Part shown: piece by piece, positions 8,646-16,752 of the stretch
Layout of the letters: each line of letters opens with the position of its first letter
How positions within the stretch are numbered: the stretch's first letter is position 1
Source of the DNA: Cyclobacteriaceae bacterium
GTDB taxonomy: Bacteria > Bacteroidota > Bacteroidia > Cytophagales > Cyclobacteriaceae
Assembly: GCA_030584025.1 (NCBI GenBank)
Contig: CP129487.1
Coordinates: 3,377,001 to 3,441,000, forward strand
Direction: 5' to 3'
DNA: 64,000 nt
Notes under the pieces: generated by a model
What the model saw: the letters and a program-made list of their open reading frames with translations, nothing else
Database searches by the model: none
What the model was told of the DNA's origin: nothing
Program-made: the position numbers and the translations under genes

Positions 8646-8713
8646 TGTGCAGCAACAAAATAGTTGCTTCCTAGTTGAACAATGTCGTTTCCTAGTTGAA
8701 TAATGTTGTTTCC
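8646..8713 (+). repeat. Tn7R-like transposon end with three packed TnsB-type sites
   Basis: Two adjacent 21-bp repeats, 8672-8692 and 8693-8713, share TAGTTGAAYAATGTYGTTTC and differ at only two positions. A third, diverged terminal site ends in GTTGCTTCC at 8671 and contains the TGT tip. The tight packing resembles the right end of Tn7, the end that lies next to glmS. Here it lies next to sod. Confidence 0.8.
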
Positions 8714-8798
8714 CAAATGGGAAGCTTTGATTGGATAACATTGGTCAAAAGGGCTTTTTATTTTATTCGCAAGAAAATCACTGATTGTGTTAGGATAC

Positions 8799-10409
8799 AT
8801 GCCAAAATTCTATACTGACGAATTACTATATAGTTTCCTCGTTAGGCTAAAAAAATATTATTTTATTGACCTAACCACTTTATCTAATATTCTTTTTGCA
8901 CAAAGAGAAGGTAATTATAATCCATTGTTTCCACGGTATTTGAACAAAATTTCATTGTTACTAGAAAAATTCGGGTACGATTCCGAGACAATTCTCAATG
9001 ATCATACAATTGCACCTCTTTACAGACATTTCCAATCTAAAAAGAGATATGCTGAATTCAAGGATAATCTTTTGGGAGTCGACAATCCATACGTCTTACA
9101 TCCTAAGCCAAACCCATCGTATATTTCTATTTCAACTTCAAACTTTAAATACTGTACGCTTTGTTGTGAAGAAGATATGCTTCAGTATGGTGAGACCTTC
9201 ATTAGAAGGTCTCATAATATTCCACAAATTGAGATTTGTATTACTCATAATACATTTCTTAATACCTTCTCATTCAACTTTCAGGGTAACTCGTATTATA
9301 AGATTTTTGATATAAACGAAATTTTTACATCAACTAAAGTAGTTCAATTTAACCGGTCAAGGTTGATCTATAATCTTGCTACTGATCTTATTCAGGCCTT
9401 GACCAATCAAATTACCCCGAGTATTTCAGAGCTTAAACAAACCGGCCAAAAAAAAGGCTTTTATAAGAAGATAAATGACTCTATCTATTTCGATCGAACA
9501 CTTTACTCCGATTTTTTAAATTACACATTTTATAATAGCCGCACCATGTTCTCAATGGTCGCTGAGAATCATCAAAGATTGATTAAAATGATGAAGGGCA
9601 CCTGGTCAGGTAACAAGCCAATTCTCTTTTTTTTGGTCAAAAGATATCTTGAAACGTTGCCAGATAGACCAAAATCAACAATCAAAAATTTCGAACTAAA
9701 ATGTATCAACAAATACTGTCAGAATTTCAACTTGAAACCTATTCCGTCTTCCTTTAAATATTTTGATAAAAAGAAAAATTACGGTCGTATTGGTAAGTGT
9801 GAGACTTGTGGCTTAGAGTATGAATTTAGCCCCAGTAGAACATCTAGGCGAATATTGATCAGAAAAATTGGCCCATTAATGGAGAAGAAAATTGATGAGC
9901 TGAAAGAAAAGCATGGCTATAAAAAAATTGCTAACATCATCGGAATTTCAAAATATATTGTTTTGAAATTCCTTAGACATCATATCTCAAACAAGACTGA
10001 ACAAGGCTTATTAGAAAAAAAAAGAGAGCAATACAGAAATAAGTGGACCTTTGAGATAACAAAGCTTAAATCGATTAAACGAACTTCTCAGAAACATTGG
10101 GGTATTTACAATTGGCTTTTAAAAAATGATCGAGACTGGTTCGATAAAATCAACTTGAAATACCGAATTGCGAGTCGAAGCCGATATAGCAAAAATAAAA
10201 CCATCATAGAAAAGCTTTTGCTTGCCAACGATCAAATGGCACTTAAAGAACTGCAAGAAATAGTTGCAAGCTTCAATGCTAAAGATGAAAAGAGGATATT
10301 TACAAAATCATTCCTTGCCTCTAAAACCTCATTTAAGAAGTATGAAGCGATAAAAAAACTTCCCAAATCGAATGAGTTTGTACTAATGCATACCTCGAGT
10401 TCCCCATGA
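8799..10409 (+). CDS. tnsD: TnsD/TniQ-family target selector 1
   Basis: A 536-residue TniQ/TnsD protein, the family that picks the insertion site and recruits the TnsC ATPase. The N-terminus FYTDELLYSFLVRLKKYY is the usual TniQ opening. A first zinc-binding region has CTLCCEEDMLQYGETFIRRSH and then ICITHNTFL; a second has Cys pairs at about residues 300-350, including CETCGLEYEF. The C-terminal part holds YNWLLKNDRDWF, typical of TnsD. The ATG at 8799 is preferred over the GTG at 8787 for matching family starts. It lies 85 bp inside the sod-side end, far from tnsABC, and overlaps the next gene by 4 bases (ATGA). Its AT-rich codon use differs from the flanking chromosome. Confidence 0.88.
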   Translation: MPKFYTDELLYSFLVRLKKYYFIDLTTLSNILFAQREGNYNPLFPRYLNKISLLLEKFGYDSETILNDHTIAPLYRHFQSKKRYAEFKDNLLGVDNPYVLHPKPNPSYISISTSNFKYCTLCCEEDMLQYGETFIRRSHNIPQIEICITHNTFLNTFSFNFQGNSYYKIFDINEIFTSTKVVQFNRSRLIYNLATDLIQALTNQITPSISELKQTGQKKGFYKKINDSIYFDRTLYSDFLNYTFYNSRTMFSMVAENHQRLIKMMKGTWSGNKPILFFLVKRYLETLPDRPKSTIKNFELKCINKYCQNFNLKPIPSSFKYFDKKKNYGRIGKCETCGLEYEFSPSRTSRRILIRKIGPLMEKKIDELKEKHGYKKIANIIGISKYIVLKFLRHHISNKTEQGLLEKKREQYRNKWTFEITKLKSIKRTSQKHWGIYNWLLKNDRDWFDKINLKYRIASRSRYSKNKTIIEKLLLANDQMALKELQEIVASFNAKDEKRIFTKSFLASKTSFKKYEAIKKLPKSNEFVLMHTSSSP

Positions 10410-11029
10410 AAATTGTCTGTATTAGTGATACCCATGGCCGACACCATGATGTTCAATTGCCTTCTGGTGACATGCTTATTCATGCAGGAGACGTTTCTGC
10501 TGGAGGAACCGAGTCCCAGATTAAGGATTTTCTAAGGTGGTTTAGCGAACAGGAATTTAAATACAAGATATTTATTGCCGGAAACCACGACTTTCTATTT
10601 GAACGTGACCCGGAAACCGCTAAACGGTTGATCCCTAAGAATATCATTTACCTACAGGAATCCGCCATCACGATAGAAGGCTATAAGCTATACGGAACTC
10701 CCATTACTCCATATTTTCTTAATTGGGCTTTCAACCGCCACCCAGGTGAGGATATTGAAAAGCATGTGAACAAAATTCCTACAAATGTTGATATCCTGAT
10801 TTCTCATGGACCACCCTATGGCATTCTGGACGTTAACGTATACGGTCAACATTGTGGCTGTCCATCGCTGATATCAAAAGTTGAAGAATTAAAACCAAAA
10901 CTACTGGTCTGCGGGCACCTCCATGAAGGTTATGGACAGATACAAAGCGGAAAAACTACTTTTGTAAATGCCAGCATGCTTAATGAAAAGTATCGATATC
11001 AAAATGATCCAATTATTGCAGAGCTGTAA
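10406..11029 (+). CDS. Calcineurin-like metallophosphoesterase
   Basis: A 207-residue metallophosphoesterase of the small MPPED/UPF0046-like type. All family motifs are visible: SDTHG (residues 7-11), HAGDV, AGNHDF, LISHGPPYG and VCGHLHEGYG. Members hydrolyse phosphodiester or phosphomonoester bonds with two metal ions; the substrate here is unknown. The ATG overlaps the TGA of tnsD1 (ATGA), so the two are translationally coupled and probably one transcript. That link to a transposon target selector is unusual and may be chance, or the gene may be cargo for defence. Confidence 0.88.
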   Translation: MKIVCISDTHGRHHDVQLPSGDMLIHAGDVSAGGTESQIKDFLRWFSEQEFKYKIFIAGNHDFLFERDPETAKRLIPKNIIYLQESAITIEGYKLYGTPITPYFLNWAFNRHPGEDIEKHVNKIPTNVDILISHGPPYGILDVNVYGQHCGCPSLISKVEELKPKLLVCGHLHEGYGQIQSGKTTFVNASMLNEKYRYQNDPIIAEL

Positions 11030-11158
11030 AATTATGTTATCAAAGAATTGAAAAGACAATAAAAAGAATTAAGCAACCCATACCTCTAAGAGAAACAGGA
11101 CTATGCCCTCGAAACATTCAACTCTTAAACTGATAATTTCAAGAAATCCGCTTTACCT

Positions 11159-11686
11159 ATGAACCAAGAATATGCAAGACAAACAGTAAAAAAGCTGGTT
11201 TGGCTATCAGACTGGATGATTTCAGAAATAGACTCCAACTCAGAAAATTACTGGAATAAGCACTCAAAATTCATCTACGAAAGAATCGGGAAAATTTTAA
11301 GTCTATTAGGAGAAGCAAAACTCAATAAAGATTTAAGCTTACTGACGGCCGAATTATGGGTTGACCCATGGTTATACAGGCAACACAACTTATCCAATCT
11401 AATAATTACTGATCCATTTTTACCAAAACAACTCCGAGAGAAAATTTCAAAATTTTACGGAGAAAGAGTGGTTGTAATGAGTACAATATACACTTCGGTT
11501 ATGATCAAACTTTGTTCCGATCTTTTAAAAGGTAAGCTCAAGGATGTTGACTCAGAGATAAAATCAGTTGCATGGATAAGATTAAATGAAAGCTACCAAA
11601 AGAAAAATTGGGGCTGGGAGAAAACTCATAAAAAAATAGAGTCGTTAAGGGGTGAGATAGAAAAGTATTTAATAAATCTAAAGTAG
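11159..11686 (+). CDS. Hypothetical protein, partner of the following nuclease-like gene
   Basis: A 175-residue, mostly helical, soluble protein with no domain I recognise. Notable segments are KLVWLSDWMISEID near the N-terminus and GEAKLNKDLSLLTAELWVDPWLYRQHNLSN in two parts. Its stop lies 6 bases before the start of a PD-(D/E)XK-like gene, so the two are very likely co-transcribed and act together. Confidence 0.7.
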   Translation: MNQEYARQTVKKLVWLSDWMISEIDSNSENYWNKHSKFIYERIGKILSLLGEAKLNKDLSLLTAELWVDPWLYRQHNLSNLIITDPFLPKQLREKISKFYGERVVVMSTIYTSVMIKLCSDLLKGKLKDVDSEIKSVAWIRLNESYQKKNWGWEKTHKKIESLRGEIEKYLINLK

Positions 11687-11692
11687 GCGCTA

Positions 11693-12199
11693 GTGGATTC
11701 AGAGCTTTATAAAACAATTGAGTTAACGATCAAAGAGATTGAAACCAATCTGAAGGATTCTAACGGGACAGGAATTTATTTTTCCCCAGAACTATATGTA
11801 GCCTTTTGTTTAGGCAAGGATATTGCAAAAAATCGCCAATTGATTTTCGGAAATACTAATATAGAATGGCAACGTGAAATCGACTTGGGCAATGGAGGAC
11901 CTACAGATATAATTTTTAAAAGTAATGAACATTACACTGTAATCGAATTAAAACTAAGAGGCACCTATGAATCCTACAAAGCAGATATTGAAAAATTAAA
12001 GAGGTTAAAAATTCAAAGTGATAAATATTTCTGCGTTCTCTTGGACAGTTTTACAAAAGAAAACGATAACCGTCTTTTAAAATTTGAGGAAGAATATCAC
12101 CAAGTATTAACCAAAATCGGGCACACTTCATTCCCTACATGGAATAATTGGTACAGACAACAAGTGTACTGCAATTTAAATTTGTACAAAGTAAATTAA
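11693..12199 (+). CDS. PD-(D/E)XK nuclease-like protein
   Basis: A 168-residue protein that starts at GTG. The segment REIDLGNGGPTDIIFKS followed by YTVIELKLRG gives the core of a PD-(D/E)XK nuclease fold: Asp72 in PTD, then Glu85-x-Lys87 in ELK. The length and layout resemble small restriction-like or repair nuclease domains, and no other domain is visible. It forms a two-gene unit with the preceding hypothetical gene, 6 bases upstream. A role in defence is inferred from the cargo context. The family assignment is by motif only. Confidence 0.65.
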   Translation: MDSELYKTIELTIKEIETNLKDSNGTGIYFSPELYVAFCLGKDIAKNRQLIFGNTNIEWQREIDLGNGGPTDIIFKSNEHYTVIELKLRGTYESYKADIEKLKRLKIQSDKYFCVLLDSFTKENDNRLLKFEEEYHQVLTKIGHTSFPTWNNWYRQQVYCNLNLYKVN

Positions 12200-12508
12200 T
12201 GGGTGTAAAATAATGAACGACCGCACGGTTCGCTCGGATACTTAACACCAACGCAGTTCCTATTGAAATATGGAAAACTCCATCATCCGCACAAGGCCAC
12301 CGCGGAGTTTCCCACATTCCAACAGGATAGCAATTACAATTGGAAATTTATACTTTCGAATGTGACTAACTGAGGGGAGCTTTCATAGTCTCTGAGCCTG
12401 GCCGTTTTTCTTTGCTTCAGAAAGATAATTACAAGGTATCGGCATTATAGTTATCTATATTATAATTGTTAACATTGTTAGTATAACCATTCTCAACAAA
12501 ATCGATTT
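12200..12508. other. Intergenic region with a short inverted repeat
   Basis: No gene is supported in these 309 bases; the minus-strand ORF over 12135-12317 overlaps the nuclease-like gene and resembles nothing. One imperfect inverted repeat is present: TGGAAAACTCC (12271-12281) with GGAGTTTCCCA (12304-12314), 10 of 11 pairs. There is no T-tract, so it is not an obvious terminator. Confidence 0.4.
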
Positions 12509-12889
12509 ATGAACACACAGAAGATTATTAAAATCGTAATTATTAGCTCTGTACTTATATTTATTGCACTGGAATTTAGGTCTTGCCTTGTTCGTGCTAT
12601 GCCGCGTGAATCATTTACAAAAACAAAAGATGTTATTGTAGGATCAGTCGAGATGTACCCTGAACTATTTGCCATAAATGACCAAAAGGATAATACGCGA
12701 TACCGCATACGATATCGGGATATTAAACCTATCTTTCATCGATTTGATTCATCACTTATTGGTCAGACCTTAACTATAACATATGTTGATGAACCAAGCG
12801 TATTTGGTCGATTGTCATCGAATTATAAGATGGCCCGGGTGGAGAAAGGAGACTCAGTCTATTTCGATTTTATATTATATGGGGAGTAG
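12509..12889 (+). CDS. Small membrane-anchored hypothetical protein, paralogue of the 13679-14176 gene
   Basis: A 126-residue protein with an N-terminal membrane anchor (IIKIVIISSVLIFIALEF) and a soluble, strand-rich remainder. It resembles the minus-strand gene at 13679-14176: both begin with an IIK- anchor, then a CxxA(I/M)-like stretch with AMP, and share spaced positions in LIGQTLTITY / LRGRKCRMHY, VFGRLSSNYK / AFGFLPTYRL and DSVYFDFILYG / GKVIFDHIRYKG. No known family is recognised. Function unknown. Confidence 0.65.
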   Translation: MNTQKIIKIVIISSVLIFIALEFRSCLVRAMPRESFTKTKDVIVGSVEMYPELFAINDQKDNTRYRIRYRDIKPIFHRFDSSLIGQTLTITYVDEPSVFGRLSSNYKMARVEKGDSVYFDFILYGE

Positions 12890-12926
12890 CTGTAATGGTA
12901 ATTTGATTTTCTAGCAGTTTACCATA

Positions 12927-13682
12927 CTATAAGTCAATTTTTTTCAGATAGAACACATTCAGTATTAGAACTCCGATCATTGTCATTAAAGAGGTTTGAA
13001 TGGTCACAAAATTGAAATGTAAAGGCCCTGTCTTGATACCTGGTTCAAATGGATGGTTTAGCGCATAGATCGGGAAGTATTGACTAATACCCTCCCACTT
13101 ACTTTCAAGATCATCGACCAATAAAAATTCACCTGCTGTTAACAGGCCTAATGCTACCAGAACAAGGGCCGGATTTCTAACAATGGTGGTTATCAGTAAC
13201 GTTATCATCAAGTACGTGGTGATTTCAATAAACAACCCAACACTCAATAACATCCTCACGGTAATATCAACACTTCCTGGATCACCTGGTCGCCATGAAG
13301 CAAAACTTGCGACAAGGGTAACTAAAACTGACAATGCAGCGACCATCAGAACACCGGAGGTTTTACTTAAGACAAACTCTAACTTACTCCAACCATCCAT
13401 TATTGTTTGTCTTATTGTCTTGTATTCAAATTCATTGGACTGGGAGATTATAATGATCATGGCAGGTAAGAACTTTAATGCTCCCCCTATCCAATAATGA
13501 GCCAGCGTTAAAACAGCTGGTTGCACATCAGCTGGTTGAATATTCAATACTGTCTCTGCCTTTGTTGACAGTATAGGCATAAGCCCCACTTGGAGAACTG
13601 CATATAATGCCAGAATAATCCAAAAATAATTGCTGAGAATCAGCTTTTGGTTTTCAACTTTAAAGAGAAAAAGAGCTTTCAT
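12927..13682 (-). CDS. ABC-2 type transporter permease (lone)
   Basis: A 251-residue integral membrane protein with six predicted helices, for example LTLAHYWIGGALKFLPAMIIII and SVGLFIEITTYLMITLLI. The layout and the EFEYKTIRQTIMDGWSK segment after helix 2 are typical of ABC-2 permease subunits. No ATP-binding partner is nearby, so it is either an orphan or works with a subunit encoded elsewhere. Its start overlaps the end of the 13679-14176 gene by 4 bases, so the two are one transcript. Confidence 0.75.
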   Translation of the reverse strand: MKALFLFKVENQKLILSNYFWIILALYAVLQVGLMPILSTKAETVLNIQPADVQPAVLTLAHYWIGGALKFLPAMIIIISQSNEFEYKTIRQTIMDGWSKLEFVLSKTSGVLMVAALSVLVTLVASFASWRPGDPGSVDITVRMLLSVGLFIEITTYLMITLLITTIVRNPALVLVALGLLTAGEFLLVDDLESKWEGISQYFPIYALNHPFEPGIKTGPLHFNFVTIQTSLMTMIGVLILNVFYLKKIDL

Positions 13683-14176
13683 TTACCCAGACTATCAAGA
13701 CTAGCGCTTCTTAACGCCCTTCGCTTTAATAGAGCATTTTTCTCCACACTATTACCCCACTCTTCGATCCATTCCTCATTCGCTACTTTTACATAACGGT
13801 CACCCATATATTCTGAGCCTTTATACCTAATATGATCAAATATAACCTTACCATCACACTCCAATTTACAGAGTCTATAGGTTGGTAAGAATCCGAATGC
13901 CCTTCTATTCAAATAGTGCATTCGACATTTCCTTCCTCGAAGTGTATCCAAATCTTCTAAATAAAAGACACCATACGACTTAATAGAATATGTTGCACCA
14001 TCCTGGTATATATGAATAATACTCCCATATCTATCCATGGGTGACATGATTATATCGCGTTCAACCATTTTATGTTCATATGGCATAGCTGTTTGAATAG
14101 CTTCTACACATCTGGATAAGAAGAATCCAATTACAAGAGTCCAGATGGACATTTTAATTATGCGTTCCCTTGACAC
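13679..14176 (-). CDS. Small membrane-anchored hypothetical protein, paralogue of the 12509-12889 gene
   Basis: A 165-residue protein with an N-terminal anchor (KMSIWTLVIGFFLSRCVEA) and a strand-rich body. It is a longer relative of the protein at 12509-12889, with about 40 extra C-terminal residues (KVANEEWIEEWGNSVEK and a basic tail). Its stop overlaps the start of the ABC-2 permease by 4 bases, so it probably acts with that permease. No named family. Confidence 0.65.
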   Translation of the reverse strand: MSRERIIKMSIWTLVIGFFLSRCVEAIQTAMPYEHKMVERDIIMSPMDRYGSIIHIYQDGATYSIKSYGVFYLEDLDTLRGRKCRMHYLNRRAFGFLPTYRLCKLECDGKVIFDHIRYKGSEYMGDRYVKVANEEWIEEWGNSVEKNALLKRRALRSASLDSLGK

Positions 14177-14713
14177 TAGAATGTCTTATTGGTTATTTGT
14201 AATCGAAAGATAATAAACAGGCGTCTACTTTTAGAACCTATCGCCTTGTGTTTATTTAATTGCGGGTTTAAGAGGCTACAAAAAGGATGAACCTTGAAAC
14301 GGTAAAGCTGACCCTTATTTGCTCACCATTAAATCACGATAGTACTGCCAGTATCCTACCTGTCAAATTTAATCTGTTTAAGACTCTCAAGTCTAAGCCT
14401 GAATCTTTGATTGAAGTTAATCGCTTCTCTCGTATGAAGGTAAGAAACTTGCTTAGTGATTCGATATGTAATGAAATATGGACGTTCATAGCTAGAGGTA
14501 ATTTAAAATTATATCTTTTCAGTCGCAATAGTATTCAGCTCGGAATAGCCGGTCTTAATTGATTAGAATTTAATATCCTGATAAGCTTAAATCCCTTGGG
14601 GGATTGATTGTGAGTCAACAATCCATTCTTTTAATAGATAATCCCATGACTAATTCTGTTCAGTATAGATGCCAGGTCTCAACCGAGTGATGAGCTATTC
14701 CTTGGTATATGGG
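14177..14713. other. Gene-poor region with an antitoxin remnant
   Basis: No intact gene is supported. The 91-codon plus-strand frame at 14287-14562 and the 64-codon minus-strand frame inside it overlap each other and resemble nothing. The one recognisable item is the minus-strand fragment at 14631-14678 listed separately. Confidence 0.4.
14631..14678 (-). pseudogene. Remnant of an MbcA/ParS/Xre-type antitoxin C-terminus
   Basis: The minus strand reads DLASILNRISHGIIY and a stop, preceded at once by an in-frame stop. This matches DLTTILNRISHGIPY at the end of the intact gene at 15398-15661. A 20-bp stretch is identical in both (14647-14666 and 15414-15433). It looks like the decayed end of a second antitoxin copy. 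Confidence 0.6.
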
Positions 14714-15091
14714 TTAAGCATTCACAATATCTGTCATGGGGAATAATCTGAATTTTGTTCTCCAGCCGATTATCAATAAAACCAATAATGAAATATTAAA
14801 CGGAGAGTAGTTAATCGAAAGATTCAGAATTTGGTTCATTGTGTAGATAAATAGAAATGCATAAACAATAGCACCCATTACATGAGCTGTGAAGTTTGAA
14901 ATTCTTCGGATCATAATTTCCTTTCTATTCAAGAACACAGCTTTGTTCATCTGCTCATAGTTTGTTACCAGCTCTATTTCTGGTTCAACCTTAGAAACAA
15001 TGGATGGGTTAATATATCCCTTCGTTTTATGAAAATAGCTGTGGAGTGCCTTTAAATATTCAGGCCTTTTGAGGTTATTAATAGTATTCAT
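14714..15091 (-). CDS. Small membrane protein of unknown function
   Basis: A 125-residue protein with a soluble N-terminal half (KRPEYLKALHSYFHKTKGYINPSI) and two hydrophobic helices near the C-terminus (VMGAIVYAFLFIYTMNQIL and FNISLLVLLIIGW). It lies between an intact antitoxin-like gene and the remnant of another on the same strand, so it could be a toxin-side partner, but nothing in the protein itself shows that. Confidence 0.55.
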   Translation of the reverse strand: MNTINNLKRPEYLKALHSYFHKTKGYINPSIVSKVEPEIELVTNYEQMNKAVFLNRKEIMIRRISNFTAHVMGAIVYAFLFIYTMNQILNLSINYSPFNISLLVLLIIGWRTKFRLFPMTDIVNA

Positions 15092-15397
15092 AGTTTAACA
15101 GAATTAAGGTCTCAAGAAACAATTTGTCTAAGCGAAGTAAGCATACTTACAGACAGTTTGTGTCAGTTGTATTTATATCTACAAGTACTTTGAGAATTCA
15201 ATTATATAGATTAAGTGACACGAATAGGTTTAACGACTCCAAGAAAGGGTGATTTGACCAGGCTTACTTCAAACTCCAAAATTCCGTCATATTTACCAGC
15301 CTGAACTTAGTGTCAAAAAATTTTACCAATGATTATTTGAAGACCTGTTCCCCGGAGAGAGGGCCTTGGCGGATTTCCATGAAGTAAAAAGCATGTT
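15092..15397. other. Intergenic region, nothing recognised
   Basis: These 306 AT-rich bases lie between two minus-strand genes. I see no convincing ORF, RNA or repeat in them. Confidence 0.4.
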
Positions 15398-15661
15398 TTA
15401 ATAAGGAATTCCGTGACTAATTCTGTTCAGTATTGTTGTCAGGTCCCTTATCCCAGAAATATCAGCCATCGAATCCTTAGGACACTTCCCATGGCAATCA
15501 AATGAAGGGCTATTCACCCAGTGCAGAAAGTCTTCTTTGGTTAGAAAAATGGAAAGGCCAGACTTTGCAAAATCAATTAAAATGGGGTTAAACTTTTCTA
15601 GCAAAGGAGATTCCTTTTCTAGTTGATTCAGTAAATCATTAAGCTGTCTGTATGAATCCAT
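15398..15661 (-). CDS. MbcA/ParS/Xre-type antitoxin-like protein (DUF2384)
   Basis: An 87-residue protein whose C-terminal half fits the toxin-binding domain of the MbcA/ParS/Xre antitoxin family: FLHWVNSPSF, then a GKCP turn, GIRDLTTILNRISHGIPY. The family normally pairs with a RES-domain toxin that consumes NAD+. No RES gene is adjacent; the neighbour on the same strand is a small membrane protein. It may be an orphan antitoxin or belong to an unusual pair. The usual N-terminal HTH is absent. Confidence 0.6.
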   Translation of the reverse strand: MDSYRQLNDLLNQLEKESPLLEKFNPILIDFAKSGLSIFLTKEDFLHWVNSPSFDCHGKCPKDSMADISGIRDLTTILNRISHGIPY

Positions 15662-15917
15662 GCCTATTCTATTGATAAACCCTAATGAAGATAGTTCATC
15701 TAAAGCCCAATTACAAACCCAATTGGAAGGCTGACGGTTAATGTTAGACCATAATCCGACTCATTTATAATTATCTAAATACTAAATTTGAATAGAGCCC
15801 GTCAACAAAGGCTGAATAGTTATAATCATGAAATTTAAATAATGGATTTAATTCATTTTCACTGTTTATAACTTATCAATAATATACCCGTTTCTTACTT
15901 TGAATCAACTACACATC

Positions 15918-16571
15918 ATGAATTACAAAACAAAAGCTAAGGACAGCTTTAAAACAAAATTGAACTTATTCTTCTATAACTTATCCAAGCAAAATAGGCA
16001 TGAATTTACCTTGAAAGACTTTCAGTCATTTCAAATAACTGAGGAGCTTGCTCACGAATATGCCACTGTTTATTGGCAAAGGGAGTTAGGGTATGCCATC
16101 AAGGGAAAATCCATAAAAAAAATATATGAAGATATTGAGCAGCTAAAAAAGAATAATGAAATGTTTATTCAGGAATGTAAGCAAGATTATATTTCTAATA
16201 CATTCCCCTCTAAATTCCCAGAAGCGAAATTCATTGAATTAATAAAAGTAGAGCAATGTTACTACTGTGAAATAACGAAATCAGAAATTGAAACACTAGT
16301 TACGTATGGACAATTGAACAAAAAGAACTTGCGTGGATGGAATCTTGAAATTGATAGACTTAATTCTAACTTCGAATATACGCCTCAAAATTGTGTGATG
16401 TGTTGCTACTGGTGCAATAATGCAAAGACTGATGAATTCACGGAAGAAGAATTTAAACGAATTAGCCAATCAATTAAAACCATTTGGAAAGAACGGATAG
16501 AAAGGGCAAGATTCCAGGAAAGGTTTATAGGGGATATTCAAGACATTACCATAATCAGAAATGAAGAGTAA
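15918..16571 (+). CDS. HNH-type endonuclease-like protein
   Basis: A 217-residue protein with a C-terminal zinc-stabilised HNH-like core: CYYCEI, then LEIDRLNSNFEYTPQNCVMC, then CYWCNNAKTDEFTEEEF. The first His of the classical HNH is replaced in the EID position, as in several related families that keep the Asn and the CxxC pairs. The N-terminal 110 residues are helical and unassigned. The ATG at 15918 is preferred to the TTG at 15900. Its last 11 bases overlap the next gene, and a deiminase-like gene follows, so the three form one unit. Confidence 0.75.
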   Translation: MNYKTKAKDSFKTKLNLFFYNLSKQNRHEFTLKDFQSFQITEELAHEYATVYWQRELGYAIKGKSIKKIYEDIEQLKKNNEMFIQECKQDYISNTFPSKFPEAKFIELIKVEQCYYCEITKSEIETLVTYGQLNKKNLRGWNLEIDRLNSNFEYTPQNCVMCCYWCNNAKTDEFTEEEFKRISQSIKTIWKERIERARFQERFIGDIQDITIIRNEE

Positions 16572-16743
16572 AAGAAAAACCCAGAAAAGCAGTGAGAAGC
16601 TATCTTCCGCAGCTTACCAAGAGCTTAGTCAAACGTCACATAAAGAGGTTTCGAAATTGCTAACCGAATCCATTGTAAAAAATCTAAAAGCCTCAATCGA
16701 AAGTAATGTTAAAGCAGCTAAACATCAGAGTAAGAAAAGTTAA
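16561..16743 (+). CDS. Small basic protein within the HNH-deiminase unit
   Basis: A 60-residue protein rich in Lys and Ser (KSKRKTQKSSEKLSSAAYQ) with a predicted amphipathic helix in the second half. It overlaps the HNH gene by 11 bases and ends 9 bases before the deiminase gene. The tight spacing supports it as a real gene. No family recognised; it could be a nucleic-acid-binding or substrate peptide. Confidence 0.5.
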   Translation: MKSKRKTQKSSEKLSSAAYQELSQTSHKEVSKLLTESIVKNLKASIESNVKAAKHQSKKS

Positions 16744-16752
16744 ACCGTACTA

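Noticed and set aside
8640..8646. TTTTT target duplication as sole proof of the transposon boundary
   Set aside because: A run of T is too simple to prove duplication; the boundary call rests on the TGTGCA tips and the end repeats, with the duplication only as support.
14287..14562. 91-codon plus-strand frame
   Set aside because: It has no recognisable domain, overlaps a minus-strand frame of the same quality, and lies in a decayed region. I do not call it a gene.
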